This document shows, in pieces, positions 1 through 5,287 of a stretch of DNA of 5,287 nt. The notes under the pieces were generated by a model. The model saw only the letters and a program-made list of their open reading frames with translations. It was not told where the DNA came from and did not search any database. Origin of the DNA: Candidatus Aminicenantota bacterium (GTDB lineage: Bacteria > Acidobacteriota > Aminicenantia > Aminicenantales > UBA8522); NCBI GenBank assembly GCA_016934895.1, contig JAFGRZ010000052.1:1-5287 (forward strand). The letters run 5' to 3'. The stretch's first letter is position 1. Each line of letters begins with the position of its first letter. Both the position numbers and the translations under genes were made by a program.

Positions 1-2487
1 AAGCTCAAGCAGGAAGATATCGGCCCGGCGGACTATCTGCGCTACGCCGGCCGGCTGGCCGGTCTATCGACCGATCCCGCAGACAAGGAAAAAGCCCGCA
101 AACAGCTGGAGATGGCCCGGGTATATGAAGCCTATGAGGAATCTCTCAAGAAAGAAGGCAAGATCGATTTCGAGGACCAGGTCCGCTTGACCGTCGAACT
201 GTTCCGCAAAAGACCTTCCGTCCTCGCGGAGTTCCAAAAGAAATACAAGTATATCCTGGTCGACGAATTCCAGGATACGAACTTCATCCAGTTTGAGCTG
301 CTGAAGCGGCTGGCCGCGGGTCACCACAATCTCACCGTTGTGGGAGATGATGATCAGAGCATCTTCAGATTTCGGGGGGCCTCCCTGGCCAATATCCTCA
401 ATTTTTGCGATTATTACAGAAAACGGCGGATCAAAGTCCGGCAGGTCATATTGACCCGGAACTACCGGTCCACACAGCCCATCCTGGACTCCGCTTACAC
501 CTTGATCCAGCACAACAATCCTGAGCGCCTGGAGGTGAGGGCCAAGGTCCGGAAGAAACTTCTGTCGGCAGTGGAAAAAGAAGGGCCGAGCATCCACCTT
601 CTCCAATTTGACACCTTGTCCCACGAGGCGAATCGTGTGGCCGAGCTGGTCGGGCAAAAATGGACGGCCGGGACAAAGCTTGGAGAAATCGCCGTTCTCG
701 TCCGCAGAAACGCCGATGCCGACCCTTTTTTACGGGCGTTGAACCTGAAACAGGTTCCTTTCCGGTTTTCCGGAAGCCGGGGGCTCTATGCCCAAGAGGA
801 GGTCAAGACCCTGGTCTCTTTCGTCAGGGCCGTGACCGATTTTGAAGACAGCCGCAGTCTTTTTTTTCTCGCCCATTCCGAGCCCTATCGCATGGACCCC
901 TACAGCCTGACGGTCATGTCCAATTTCGCCCAGAGGAGAAATCTTCCTCTCCACCGGGTTTTCCGGGAGACGGCGCGGGGAAGCCTCGCTCTTGAGGTCA
1001 CGCGCGAAGACCTCGAGAAAGTCCGGAAAATCGACGAGGACCTGCTCCATTTCGTCCGTCTTTCCGACACCAAGAATGCCGGCCAGGTGGTTTTTGCGTT
1101 CCTCGAGAAGACGGGGACCATCAAAACGCTCGTTGAATCGGAGAGCCTCGAGGCCGAGCTCAAGATCAAGAATCTTCGTCTCTTTTTTGACAAGATCAAG
1201 GATTTTTCAGAAATCGCGAAGGACGACTCGATCCAATCTTTTGCCCGGCATCTCGACCTTCTCCAGGATGTCGGGGACAATCCCGCGACGGCCGAGGCCG
1301 AGCTCGAGGAAGAGGCGGTGAACGTCATGACCGTTCACAAGGCCAAAGGCCTCGAATTTGAAATCGTCTTCATGGTGAGTTTGATCGCCGACCGTTTCCC
1401 CGGCCGGGAAAGAAAAGAGAAGATCCCCTTCCCGGACGAGTTGTTGAAGGAGAGGCTCTCCGCTGACCCCGATTTATCGGCGGGGAGCGAGTCCCTGGAC
1501 ATGAGTTCGCTCCGGGAAGAACGGCGTCTTTTCTATGTCGGCATGACGCGGGCCAAAAAGGATCTCTACATGACATGGGCGAGAGATTACGGGCTCAAAC
1601 GCCTCAAGAAAGTGAGCCCCTTCGTCCTGGAAGCCTTGGACATCCCCAAGCTTCCCGGGGAGATCCAGCGTGCTTCGTCTCTGGAAGAGATTGCCCGCTA
1701 CGGAGAGGGGCCGGCAGCGGGTCGGGTTCCGCCCCGGCTCAGGGTCAAGGACATCATCACGCTGAGCCATTTCCAGGTTGAGGACTACCTGGCGTGTCCT
1801 CTCAAGTACCAATTCCGGCACGTCTGGCGGATTCCCGTTCCTCCACATCACGCCCTGGTTTTCGGACGGGTGCTTCACAGCGTTATCCACTCCTACCTGC
1901 TGAGAAGGATGGCCGGTGAAAAAGTCGCCGAGAGAGCGCTCCTCCGGGAATACGAGAAACAGTGGACGAACGAGGGTTTCCTGAGCCGCGAGCATGAGGC
2001 CCAGAGAAAAAAGGCCGGACGGGAAGCCCTGAAGCGATTCTTCCGGCGCGAGGAACGAGCCGGGAGCCGTCCCGCGCACCTCGAAAAAAGCTTCAAATGG
2101 ATGGAGGAAAAGATCCGGTTCATCGGCCGCTGGGACCGCGTCGATATCCGCCCGGAAGGAGCCGTTATCATCGACTTCAAGGCCACCCAGGTCAAGGACC
2201 AAAAAGAGGCGGACAAGCGGACGGCGGACAGCCTCCAGATGGATCTTTATGCTCTCTCCTTTACAAAAACGCAAAACACTCCCCTCGCCGCTGCGGAGCT
2301 CTATTTCCTGGAATCGGACCTGGTTGGACATGCCGCCAAAGGCGAAAAGGAAATCCGACGCGCCTGGGCCAAGATCAAGGAAGCGGAAGACGGCATCCGG
2401 AGCCGGGATTTCTCCGCCCGGCCGGATTATCACCAGTGTCGGCTTTGCGAGTTCAAAACGATTTGTCCGAAAACATACGCCTATTGA
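1..2487 (+). CDS. UvrD/PcrA-family DNA helicase fused to a C-terminal PD-(D/E)XK Fe-S nuclease (5' end missing)
   Basis: The frame is open from base 1 to the TGA at 2485-2487, giving 828 residues of a longer protein (numbered here from base 1). Helicase superfamily 1A motifs follow in order: IDFEDQ (55-60), Walker B DEFQDT (88-93), GDDDQSIFRFRGA (115-127), NYRS (154-157), TVHKAKGLEF (444-453) and VGMTRAKK (513-520). Walker A lies upstream; by comparison with UvrD/PcrA roughly 130-140 residues are missing. A RecB/AddB-type nuclease follows: FGRVLH with His626, GRWDRVD with Asp712, DFK with Asp725 and Lys727, and QMDLY with Gln746 and Tyr750. Cys599 and the CX2CX5C cluster Cys813/816/822 match the four-cysteine Fe-S arrangement of AddB nucleases. 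The family unwinds and resects DNA ends in repair, as AddAB and AdnAB do. No partner subunit is visible; one could lie upstream. Domain calls are firm, but placement as AdnA-, AdnB- or solo-type is open. The first ATG in the window (112) is internal, not the start. Confidence 0.95.
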   Translation, partial: KLKQEDIGPADYLRYAGRLAGLSTDPADKEKARKQLEMARVYEAYEESLKKEGKIDFEDQVRLTVELFRKRPSVLAEFQKKYKYILVDEFQDTNFIQFELLKRLAAGHHNLTVVGDDDQSIFRFRGASLANILNFCDYYRKRRIKVRQVILTRNYRSTQPILDSAYTLIQHNNPERLEVRAKVRKKLLSAVEKEGPSIHLLQFDTLSHEANRVAELVGQKWTAGTKLGEIAVLVRRNADADPFLRALNLKQVPFRFSGSRGLYAQEEVKTLVSFVRAVTDFEDSRSLFFLAHSEPYRMDPYSLTVMSNFAQRRNLPLHRVFRETARGSLALEVTREDLEKVRKIDEDLLHFVRLSDTKNAGQVVFAFLEKTGTIKTLVESESLEAELKIKNLRLFFDKIKDFSEIAKDDSIQSFARHLDLLQDVGDNPATAEAELEEEAVNVMTVHKAKGLEFEIVFMVSLIADRFPGRERKEKIPFPDELLKERLSADPDLSAGSESLDMSSLREERRLFYVGMTRAKKDLYMTWARDYGLKRLKKVSPFVLEALDIPKLPGEIQRASSLEEIARYGEGPAAGRVPPRLRVKDIITLSHFQVEDYLACPLKYQFRHVWRIPVPPHHALVFGRVLHSVIHSYLLRRMAGEKVAERALLREYEKQWTNEGFLSREHEAQRKKAGREALKRFFRREERAGSRPAHLEKSFKWMEEKIRFIGRWDRVDIRPEGAVIIDFKATQVKDQKEADKRTADSLQMDLYALSFTKTQNTPLAAAELYFLESDLVGHAAKGEKEIRRAWAKIKEAEDGIRSRDFSARPDYHQCRLCEFKTICPKTYAY

Positions 2488-2538
2488 CGAGAGAGAATTG
2501 GCGGTTCCGGATTGCCCTCGTAAACGGCGGGCGAAAGA

Positions 2539-4248
2539 TTAATCGGTGGGCAGCCAGAAGGGCATGACGGCCCAGGGATTCTCTTTTTGGAGGGTCTCCA
2601 GTGTTCGTAGCAGGGCGGGCCATTCAGAAGAAAAAGGCCGCCGCGCCCCAACTTCAAGCCGGCCGGAAAAGATTCCGAAACGGGTTGTTTTCTTCGGCCA
2701 GACGACCAGCCTGACCTTTTCCTCGGCGGCTATTCCGGCCAGGCCTTTGGCCAGGTCCAGGGCTTTGTCCAGGCCGCCCAGTTCATCGATCAATCCGATC
2801 TCCTTGGCCTGCCTTCCGGTCCAGACCCGGCCCCGGCCGGCCTTATCGACGTCTTCCCGGGTGAGATCGCGGCCTTCGGCCGCCTTGCTGAGGAACTTTT
2901 CGTAGGTCCAGAGGATTTGCTCCTTCAAAAGCCGGCGCTCCTCCGGACTGAACGGCCGGAATGTGGAGAAGAAATCGGCTCTTTGCCCGAAGGCCACCCT
3001 TTCGGCTGTGATTCCCAGTTTTTCATAGAGTCCCGCCAGACTGAACTTCCCTCCCAAGACGCCGATCGATCCGGTCAAGGTCTGGGGGTGGGCGACGATC
3101 CTATGGGCGGCCATGGAGATCCAGTAACCTCCCGATCCGGCCAGATCGGACATGGAGACGACCATGGGTTTTTCCTTTTTGGCCAGGACGGTTTCGCGCC
3201 AGATGACGTCCGAGGCGACGGCCGATCCGCCGGGACTGTCGACCCGAAGCACAATCGCGGCCACGGACCGGTCTTCCCTGGCCTTCCGGATGGCCCGGGA
3301 GAGCGTCCGTGCGCCGATCGTGCCGAAGGGGCTTTCGCCGCCGACGATCGGACCTGAAGCATAGATCACGGCGACCTTTGGGCCGGATTCAAGACCGAGC
3401 GAGGCCGGGCTGATCCGGAGGTATTCAGAAATGGACGTGCGGCGGAGCTTCCGATCTTTCTCCTGCAGGAGCTTCCCCAGTTCATCTTCATAGAGGAGTC
3501 CGTCCACCAGGCCGGCGTCGAGGGCTTGTTCGCCCTGATAAAGACCCCGATCGATGGCGGCCCGGATTTCGTCTTCGCTTTTTCCCCTGGCCGCGGCCAC
3601 CTCCCGCACATATTCGGAAAAGATGTCTTCATAGATGGCCTCGATCATCAGTCGGTGGGCATCGGTGAAGCCCCTTTCCGTGAACATATTGTAAGCGGTT
3701 TTGAATTCCTCGACGTGTTCAAACTGAGCCTCGATCCCCAGCTCGTCCAACCCTCCTTTCAAGAAAGGAGTCCAGCCGCCGATCCCGTTGATGCCCAGCC
3801 ACCCGAGGGGGTGGAGGACGATCCGGTCGCAGGCCGTGGCCAGGTAATACTCCTTGTCGAATTCCGGAGCCTCCTCGATGTATGCGATCACTTCCTTTCC
3901 CGAGGCCCGGAATTCCTGGATGGCGTCTCGGACCTCGCTGACTTTGGCCCAGTCGCAGGCCAGAGGGCCCAGACGGAGGAGGACACGACGGATCCGGCTG
4001 TCCACGGCGGCCTTGCGGAGATTCTCCCAGATGTCGTGCACGGAAAGAGGTCGGCCGAAGAAGAAGCCTGTCAGAAAATCCGGGGCGGAGTACTCCGGGA
4101 AGGAACCCGAGAGGTCGATATCGAGGTAAGAGCCGGCCTTGACATCGGGAGGGCGGCCGAACTCGCTGTAGAGAAAAGCCAGAACGGTGGCGGTCACCAG
4201 GACCGCAAAAAACAGGAATATCAAGAAGACATATCTTCCTTTTCTCAT
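2539..4248 (-). CDS. sppA: Signal peptide peptidase SppA, 67K two-domain type
   Basis: This complete 569-residue protein (E. coli SppA has 618) is a membrane-bound serine protease of family S49 that degrades signal peptides left after secretion. A basic N-terminus (MRKGRY) and a hydrophobic segment at about 7-27 form the membrane anchor, with the catalytic part outside the cytoplasm. Two S49 repeats follow, roughly 70-260 and 290-510. The Lys/Ser dyad is intact: Lys183 in EEFKTAYNMF, aligning with the E. coli N-domain lysine, and Ser372 in DLAGSGGYW. Other family signatures are RVDSPGGSA (335-343) and TGSIGVLGGK (392-401). The ATG at 4246-4248 is preceded by AAGGAG five bases upstream, which fixes the start. 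The gene converges with the helicase (51-base gap) and diverges from the RRM gene, so it is probably transcribed alone. Membership in the 67K type rests on length and on the dyad being split between the two repeats. Confidence 0.95.
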   Translation of the reverse strand: MRKGRYVFLIFLFFAVLVTATVLAFLYSEFGRPPDVKAGSYLDIDLSGSFPEYSAPDFLTGFFFGRPLSVHDIWENLRKAAVDSRIRRVLLRLGPLACDWAKVSEVRDAIQEFRASGKEVIAYIEEAPEFDKEYYLATACDRIVLHPLGWLGINGIGGWTPFLKGGLDELGIEAQFEHVEEFKTAYNMFTERGFTDAHRLMIEAIYEDIFSEYVREVAAARGKSEDEIRAAIDRGLYQGEQALDAGLVDGLLYEDELGKLLQEKDRKLRRTSISEYLRISPASLGLESGPKVAVIYASGPIVGGESPFGTIGARTLSRAIRKAREDRSVAAIVLRVDSPGGSAVASDVIWRETVLAKKEKPMVVSMSDLAGSGGYWISMAAHRIVAHPQTLTGSIGVLGGKFSLAGLYEKLGITAERVAFGQRADFFSTFRPFSPEERRLLKEQILWTYEKFLSKAAEGRDLTREDVDKAGRGRVWTGRQAKEIGLIDELGGLDKALDLAKGLAGIAAEEKVRLVVWPKKTTRFGIFSGRLEVGARRPFSSEWPALLRTLETLQKENPWAVMPFWLPTD

Positions 4249-4253
4249 CTCTT

Positions 4254-4259
4254 CTCCTT
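4254..4259 (-). promoter_or_regulatory. Ribosome binding site of sppA
   Basis: The minus strand reads AAGGAG five bases before the ATG at 4248, a standard Shine-Dalgarno that supports this start codon. Confidence 0.85.
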
Positions 4260-4308
4260 ATCCTGCTTACGGATTTTTCCGGGGCGAGTTTTTCAGGCCG
4301 TCGGCTCC

Positions 4309-4317
4309 ACTATATCA
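4309..4317 (-). promoter_or_regulatory. Candidate extended -10 promoter for sppA
   Basis: The minus strand reads TGATATAGT: a TATAGT -10 box (5 of 6 to TATAAT) preceded by the TGn extension. No good TTGACA-like box lies 16-18 bases upstream, as is common where the extended -10 is used. Transcription would begin near 4302, leaving a leader of about 50 bases with the AAGGAG site near its end. The call is from sequence pattern alone. Confidence 0.45.
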
Positions 4318-4342
4318 GAAAATGCCGAGGCGGAGATAGGGC

Positions 4343-4371
4343 TTGATTTCCCAAAATGGATATGGAAGAAT
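4343..4371 (+). promoter_or_regulatory. Weak candidate housekeeping promoter for the RRM gene
   Basis: TTGATT (4343-4348, 4 of 6 to TTGACA) and AAGAAT (4366-4371, 4 of 6 to TATAAT) are 17 bases apart. This would start transcription near 4378 and give a leader of about 65 bases. Both boxes are poor, so this is only the best match I found in the divergent spacer. Confidence 0.2.
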
Positions 4372-4386
4372 GAGAAAGCCTTCGCC

Positions 4387-4434
4387 GTCCTCCCGTCTCT
4401 TGATGGGACCGATGATGGTGATAGCGCAAGGAGG
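4387..4434 (+). promoter_or_regulatory. RRM-gene leader with two mutually exclusive pairings around the ribosome binding site
   Basis: CCTCC (4389-4393) is exactly complementary to GGAGG (4430-4434), the core of the ribosome binding site. The overlapping GTCCT (4387-4391) can instead pair with GGGAC (4405-4409; four Watson-Crick pairs and one G-U). The first pairing would hide the site and the second would free it. Both stems are only five pairs and their stability was not computed, so a regulatory role is inference. Confidence 0.2.
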
Positions 4435-4435
4435 T
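4428..4435 (+). promoter_or_regulatory. Strong ribosome binding site of the RRM gene
   Basis: AAGGAGGT is a full-length match to the anti-Shine-Dalgarno end of 16S rRNA, eight bases before the ATG at 4444. It decides the start within a frame that stays open far upstream, and it suggests a highly translated message. Confidence 0.9.
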
Positions 4436-4443
4436 CTTTTGAG

Positions 4444-4737
4444 ATGGCTGCTGCAAAGCTATATGTAGGCAACCTCAACTACAGGACCACAGAGGACAAG
4501 CTGAAAGAGCTCTTTTCCCAGTATGGAGAGGTGACTTCAGTCAACATCCTCCAGGGGCGCGGCTTTGGCTTTGTCGAGATGGGCACCCAGGAAAACGCCC
4601 AGGATGCCAAAGCGAAATTGAACGGCACGGAATTCGACGGCCGGAAAATCATCGTCAACGACGCCCGCCCGAGAACAGAGAAAGGCGGTCGCTTCGGCGG
4701 CGAGCGGAGAGATCGAAGAGACTTCGATAAGTTCTAA
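4444..4737 (+). CDS. Small single-RRM RNA-binding protein with Arg/Gly-rich tail
   Basis: This 97-residue protein is one RNA recognition motif plus a charged tail. RNP2 is LYVGNL (6-11) and RNP1 is RGFGFVEM (39-46); both keep the aromatic residues that stack on RNA bases. The domain ends near VNDARPR (71-77), and the tail (about 78-97) is rich in Arg, Gly and Asp. Proteins of this kind in bacteria are cytoplasmic single-stranded RNA binders; the cyanobacterial ones are often cold-induced, but nothing here proves that for this gene. The loop between strands 2 and 3 is about six residues shorter than in common bacterial RRMs, going from VNILQ straight into GRGFGFVEM. The start at 4444 is fixed by AAGGAGGT eight bases upstream and by the fold beginning at residue 5. 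The same frame is open back to 3526, but that part is antisense to sppA and is not coding. The RNA target is unknown. Confidence 0.95.
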   Translation: MAAAKLYVGNLNYRTTEDKLKELFSQYGEVTSVNILQGRGFGFVEMGTQENAQDAKAKLNGTEFDGRKIIVNDARPRTEKGGRFGGERRDRRDFDKF

Positions 4738-4780
4738 GATCAGTCCCCCCCTTTCGTCCCCTTTTTCTGGAAATCCCCCA

Positions 4781-4862
4781 GGCAAAGGTTTCGGAGAGGG
4801 GAGGAGTCCGTTTTCTCGTCTTCCCCCGCCGGGCTGATTTGATCCGAGGGTGAACCTTTGCC
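4781..4862. repeat. Long interrupted inverted repeat, possible structured RNA or attenuator
   Basis: GGCAAAGGTT (4781-4790) is perfectly inverted as AACCTTTGCC (4853-4862). The adjoining TCGGA (4791-4795) pairs with TCCGA (4843-4847), leaving a five-base bulge (4848-4852) on one side, for 15 pairs in all. Inside, GGGGAGGA (4798-4805) can pair with TCTTCCCC (4819-4826) with one G-U, closing a 13-base loop. The whole is foldable as one branched stem on either strand. I do not recognise it as a known riboswitch or small RNA family. It could belong to the end of the RRM transcript, be an independent small RNA, or act as an operator. Confidence 0.45.
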
Positions 4863-4876
4863 CGAATCCATGCGTA
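4851..4876 (+). promoter_or_regulatory. Candidate ECF-type promoter upstream of the sigma factor gene
   Basis: TGAACC (4851-4856) is followed after exactly 16 bases by CGTA (4873-4876). This resembles the ECF pattern typified by Bacillus sigma-W (TGAAAC, 16 bases, CGTA), with one mismatch. ECF sigma genes commonly drive their own transcription, so position and pattern agree. Transcription would begin near 4883, giving a leader of about 120 bases before 5006. The upstream box overlaps the right arm of the inverted repeat. Confidence 0.4.
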
Positions 4877-4933
4877 GAAGTCTGTGAAGCGGGCCGGTGA
4901 GGTCAGGAGTGAGCATCGATAAGCATGGGACCG

Positions 4934-4951
4934 CGGCGGCCTCCGCCGCCG
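4934..4951 (+). repeat. Compact GC hairpin in the sigma-factor leader
   Basis: CGGCGGC (4934-4940), the loop CTCC, and GCCGCCG (4945-4951) form a perfect seven-pair stem. No T run follows, so it is not a standard terminator. It lies 54 bases before the sigma start and could affect translation or message stability. Confidence 0.5.
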
Positions 4952-5005
4952 AGTGTCCGGGCAATATCGCGCTCCGCCGGTGCGGTGAACGCCGCTAGAC
5001 CGAGA

Positions 5006-5287
5006 ATGGAAGAAATCAGAACGGTGGATCATGAAAACCTCAGGATTCAGCTCGATAGGGCCCGGGAGGGCGACCGCCAAGCCTTTAAAGAGATTGTCAG
5101 CCTCTATCAGCAGAAAGTCTTCCTCCTGGCCTATTCCATTCTGCGGAACCGGGAGGACGCTCTGGACGTTGTCCAGGAGACATTCATGCGGTTGTATCAA
5201 AGGTTCGACGCCTATGAAAGGGAGGGAAATTTCCAGGCCTGGCTCCTTCAGATCGCCAAAAACCTCAGTATCGATTATTTCAGGAAG
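5006..5287 (+). CDS. ECF-type RNA polymerase sigma factor, N-terminal part (3' end missing)
   Basis: Ninety-four residues are visible before the window ends. They form sigma-70 region 2: the GDRQAFKEIV helix (22-31), YSILRNREDALDVVQETF (43-60), which matches the region 2.2 core-binding helix, and NFQAWLLQIAKNLSIDYFRK (75-94), which matches regions 2.3-2.4 used for promoter melting and -10 recognition. Region 4, which reads the -35 element, lies beyond the window. Such factors redirect RNA polymerase to stress or envelope genes and are usually held by an anti-sigma factor, often encoded next. The ATG at 5006 gives the usual short lead (about 20 residues) before region 2, but it lacks a clear Shine-Dalgarno. 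An in-frame ATG at 4925 would add a Pro/Arg-rich, low-complexity extension, with AGGAG 15 bases ahead, too far for good use. I prefer 5006. The ECF subgroup cannot be assigned from this fragment. Confidence 0.93.
   Translation, partial: MEEIRTVDHENLRIQLDRAREGDRQAFKEIVSLYQQKVFLLAYSILRNREDALDVVQETFMRLYQRFDAYEREGNFQAWLLQIAKNLSIDYFRK

Larger units (their letters stand above)
4738..5005. other. Non-coding spacer between the RRM gene and the sigma factor gene
   Basis: No credible coding sequence lies in these 268 bases on either strand; long minus-strand frames crossing it run antisense into the sigma and RRM genes and show no recognisable domain. In order it contains a C-rich pyrimidine tract (4744-4768), a long interrupted inverted repeat (4781-4862), an ECF-like promoter (4851-4876), and a GC hairpin (4934-4951). 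No standard intrinsic terminator (GC stem followed directly by a T run) was found after the RRM gene. Confidence 0.7.

Noticed and set aside
1474..2433. A 319-codon minus-strand frame inside the helicase gene
   Set aside because: It lies wholly opposite the nuclease domain, where the motifs and cysteines are all on the plus strand. It has no recognisable domain and is a GC-rich shadow frame.
2488..2538. Bidirectional terminator between the convergent helicase and sppA genes
   Set aside because: The only pairing seen is GCCC (2514-2517) with GGGC (2529-2532), four pairs with an 11-base loop and no T run on either strand.
2560..2588. GGGC/GCCC hairpin followed by TTTTT as a helicase terminator inside the end of sppA
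   Set aside because: The stem has only four pairs and the T run begins about 10 bases after it, too far for a standard intrinsic terminator.
4403..4468. A 21-codon frame overlapping the RRM start that could be a regulatory upstream ORF
   Set aside because: Its ATG codons have no ribosome binding site ahead of them, and the frame contains the Shine-Dalgarno of the real gene. Chance ATGs in a GATG-rich stretch explain it.
4712..4728. Perfect six-pair hairpin (ATCGAA, five-base loop, TTCGAT) at the 3' end of the RRM gene
   Set aside because: The stem is AT-containing, lies within codons for the tail, and no T run follows closely, so it is probably chance and not a terminator.
3526..4737. A 403-codon plus-strand frame ending in the RRM protein
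   Set aside because: The first 900 bases are antisense to the well-supported sppA gene and show no domain. The strong ribosome binding site at 4428-4435 and the RRM fold both place the real start at 4444.
4771..4815. Resemblance of CCAGGCAAAGG and nearby bases to the conserved core of a glycine riboswitch
   Set aside because: The rest of the aptamer, including the upstream conserved stem and its GCGCCGAAGG-like element, is absent, and neither neighbouring gene handles glycine.
4925..5005. Upstream extension of the sigma factor from the in-frame ATG at 4925
   Set aside because: The added residues are a Pro/Arg-rich low-complexity stretch covering the GC hairpin, and the nearest AGGAG is 15 bases away. 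ECF factors normally begin shortly before region 2, as with the 5006 start.
4655..5200. A 181-codon minus-strand frame across the RRM-sigma spacer
   Set aside because: It is antisense to both the RRM tail and the conserved sigma region 2, and its translation of the spacer is low-complexity with no recognisable domain.

Overview
The window is a GC-rich stretch of bacterial chromosome with four protein genes: two complete and two cut by the window edges. There is no sign of mobile DNA, CRISPR, tRNA or rRNA. The content is a UvrD-type helicase fused to an Fe-S nuclease, a long two-domain SppA, a small stand-alone RRM protein and an ECF sigma factor. That mix would fit an Acidobacteria/Aminicenantes-like or deltaproteobacterial lineage. 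This is a guess from gene content only; no marker in the window fixes the taxonomy.

Layout. From 1 to 2487 (+) runs the C-terminal 828 residues of a superfamily 1A helicase with a C-terminal PD-(D/E)XK nuclease carrying four Fe-S-type cysteines. Its Walker A motif lies before the window. It converges, across a 51-base gap, on sppA (2539-4248, -), a membrane-anchored signal peptide peptidase of the 67K type with its Lys/Ser dyad intact. A 195-base divergent spacer (4249-4443) separates sppA from a 97-residue RNA-binding protein (4444-4737, +). The spacer holds a plausible extended -10 promoter and a good ribosome binding site for sppA, and a very strong ribosome binding site for the RRM gene.

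From 4738 to 5005 there is no gene. This 268-base spacer holds a C-rich tract, a long interrupted inverted repeat (arms 4781-4795 and 4843-4862), a sequence resembling an ECF-type promoter (TGAACC, 16 bases, CGTA) and a compact GC hairpin. It leads into an ECF sigma factor gene that starts at 5006 and runs off the end after region 2.

The genes do not form one operon. The helicase-nuclease acts in DNA repair or end processing, SppA degrades peptides at the membrane, the RRM protein binds RNA, and the sigma factor probably responds to an envelope or other outside stress. The parts most worth checking are the non-coding spacers: the possible self-regulated ECF promoter overlapping the inverted repeat, and the RRM leader where two mutually exclusive pairings could expose or hide the ribosome binding site. 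I found no clearly new multi-gene system.
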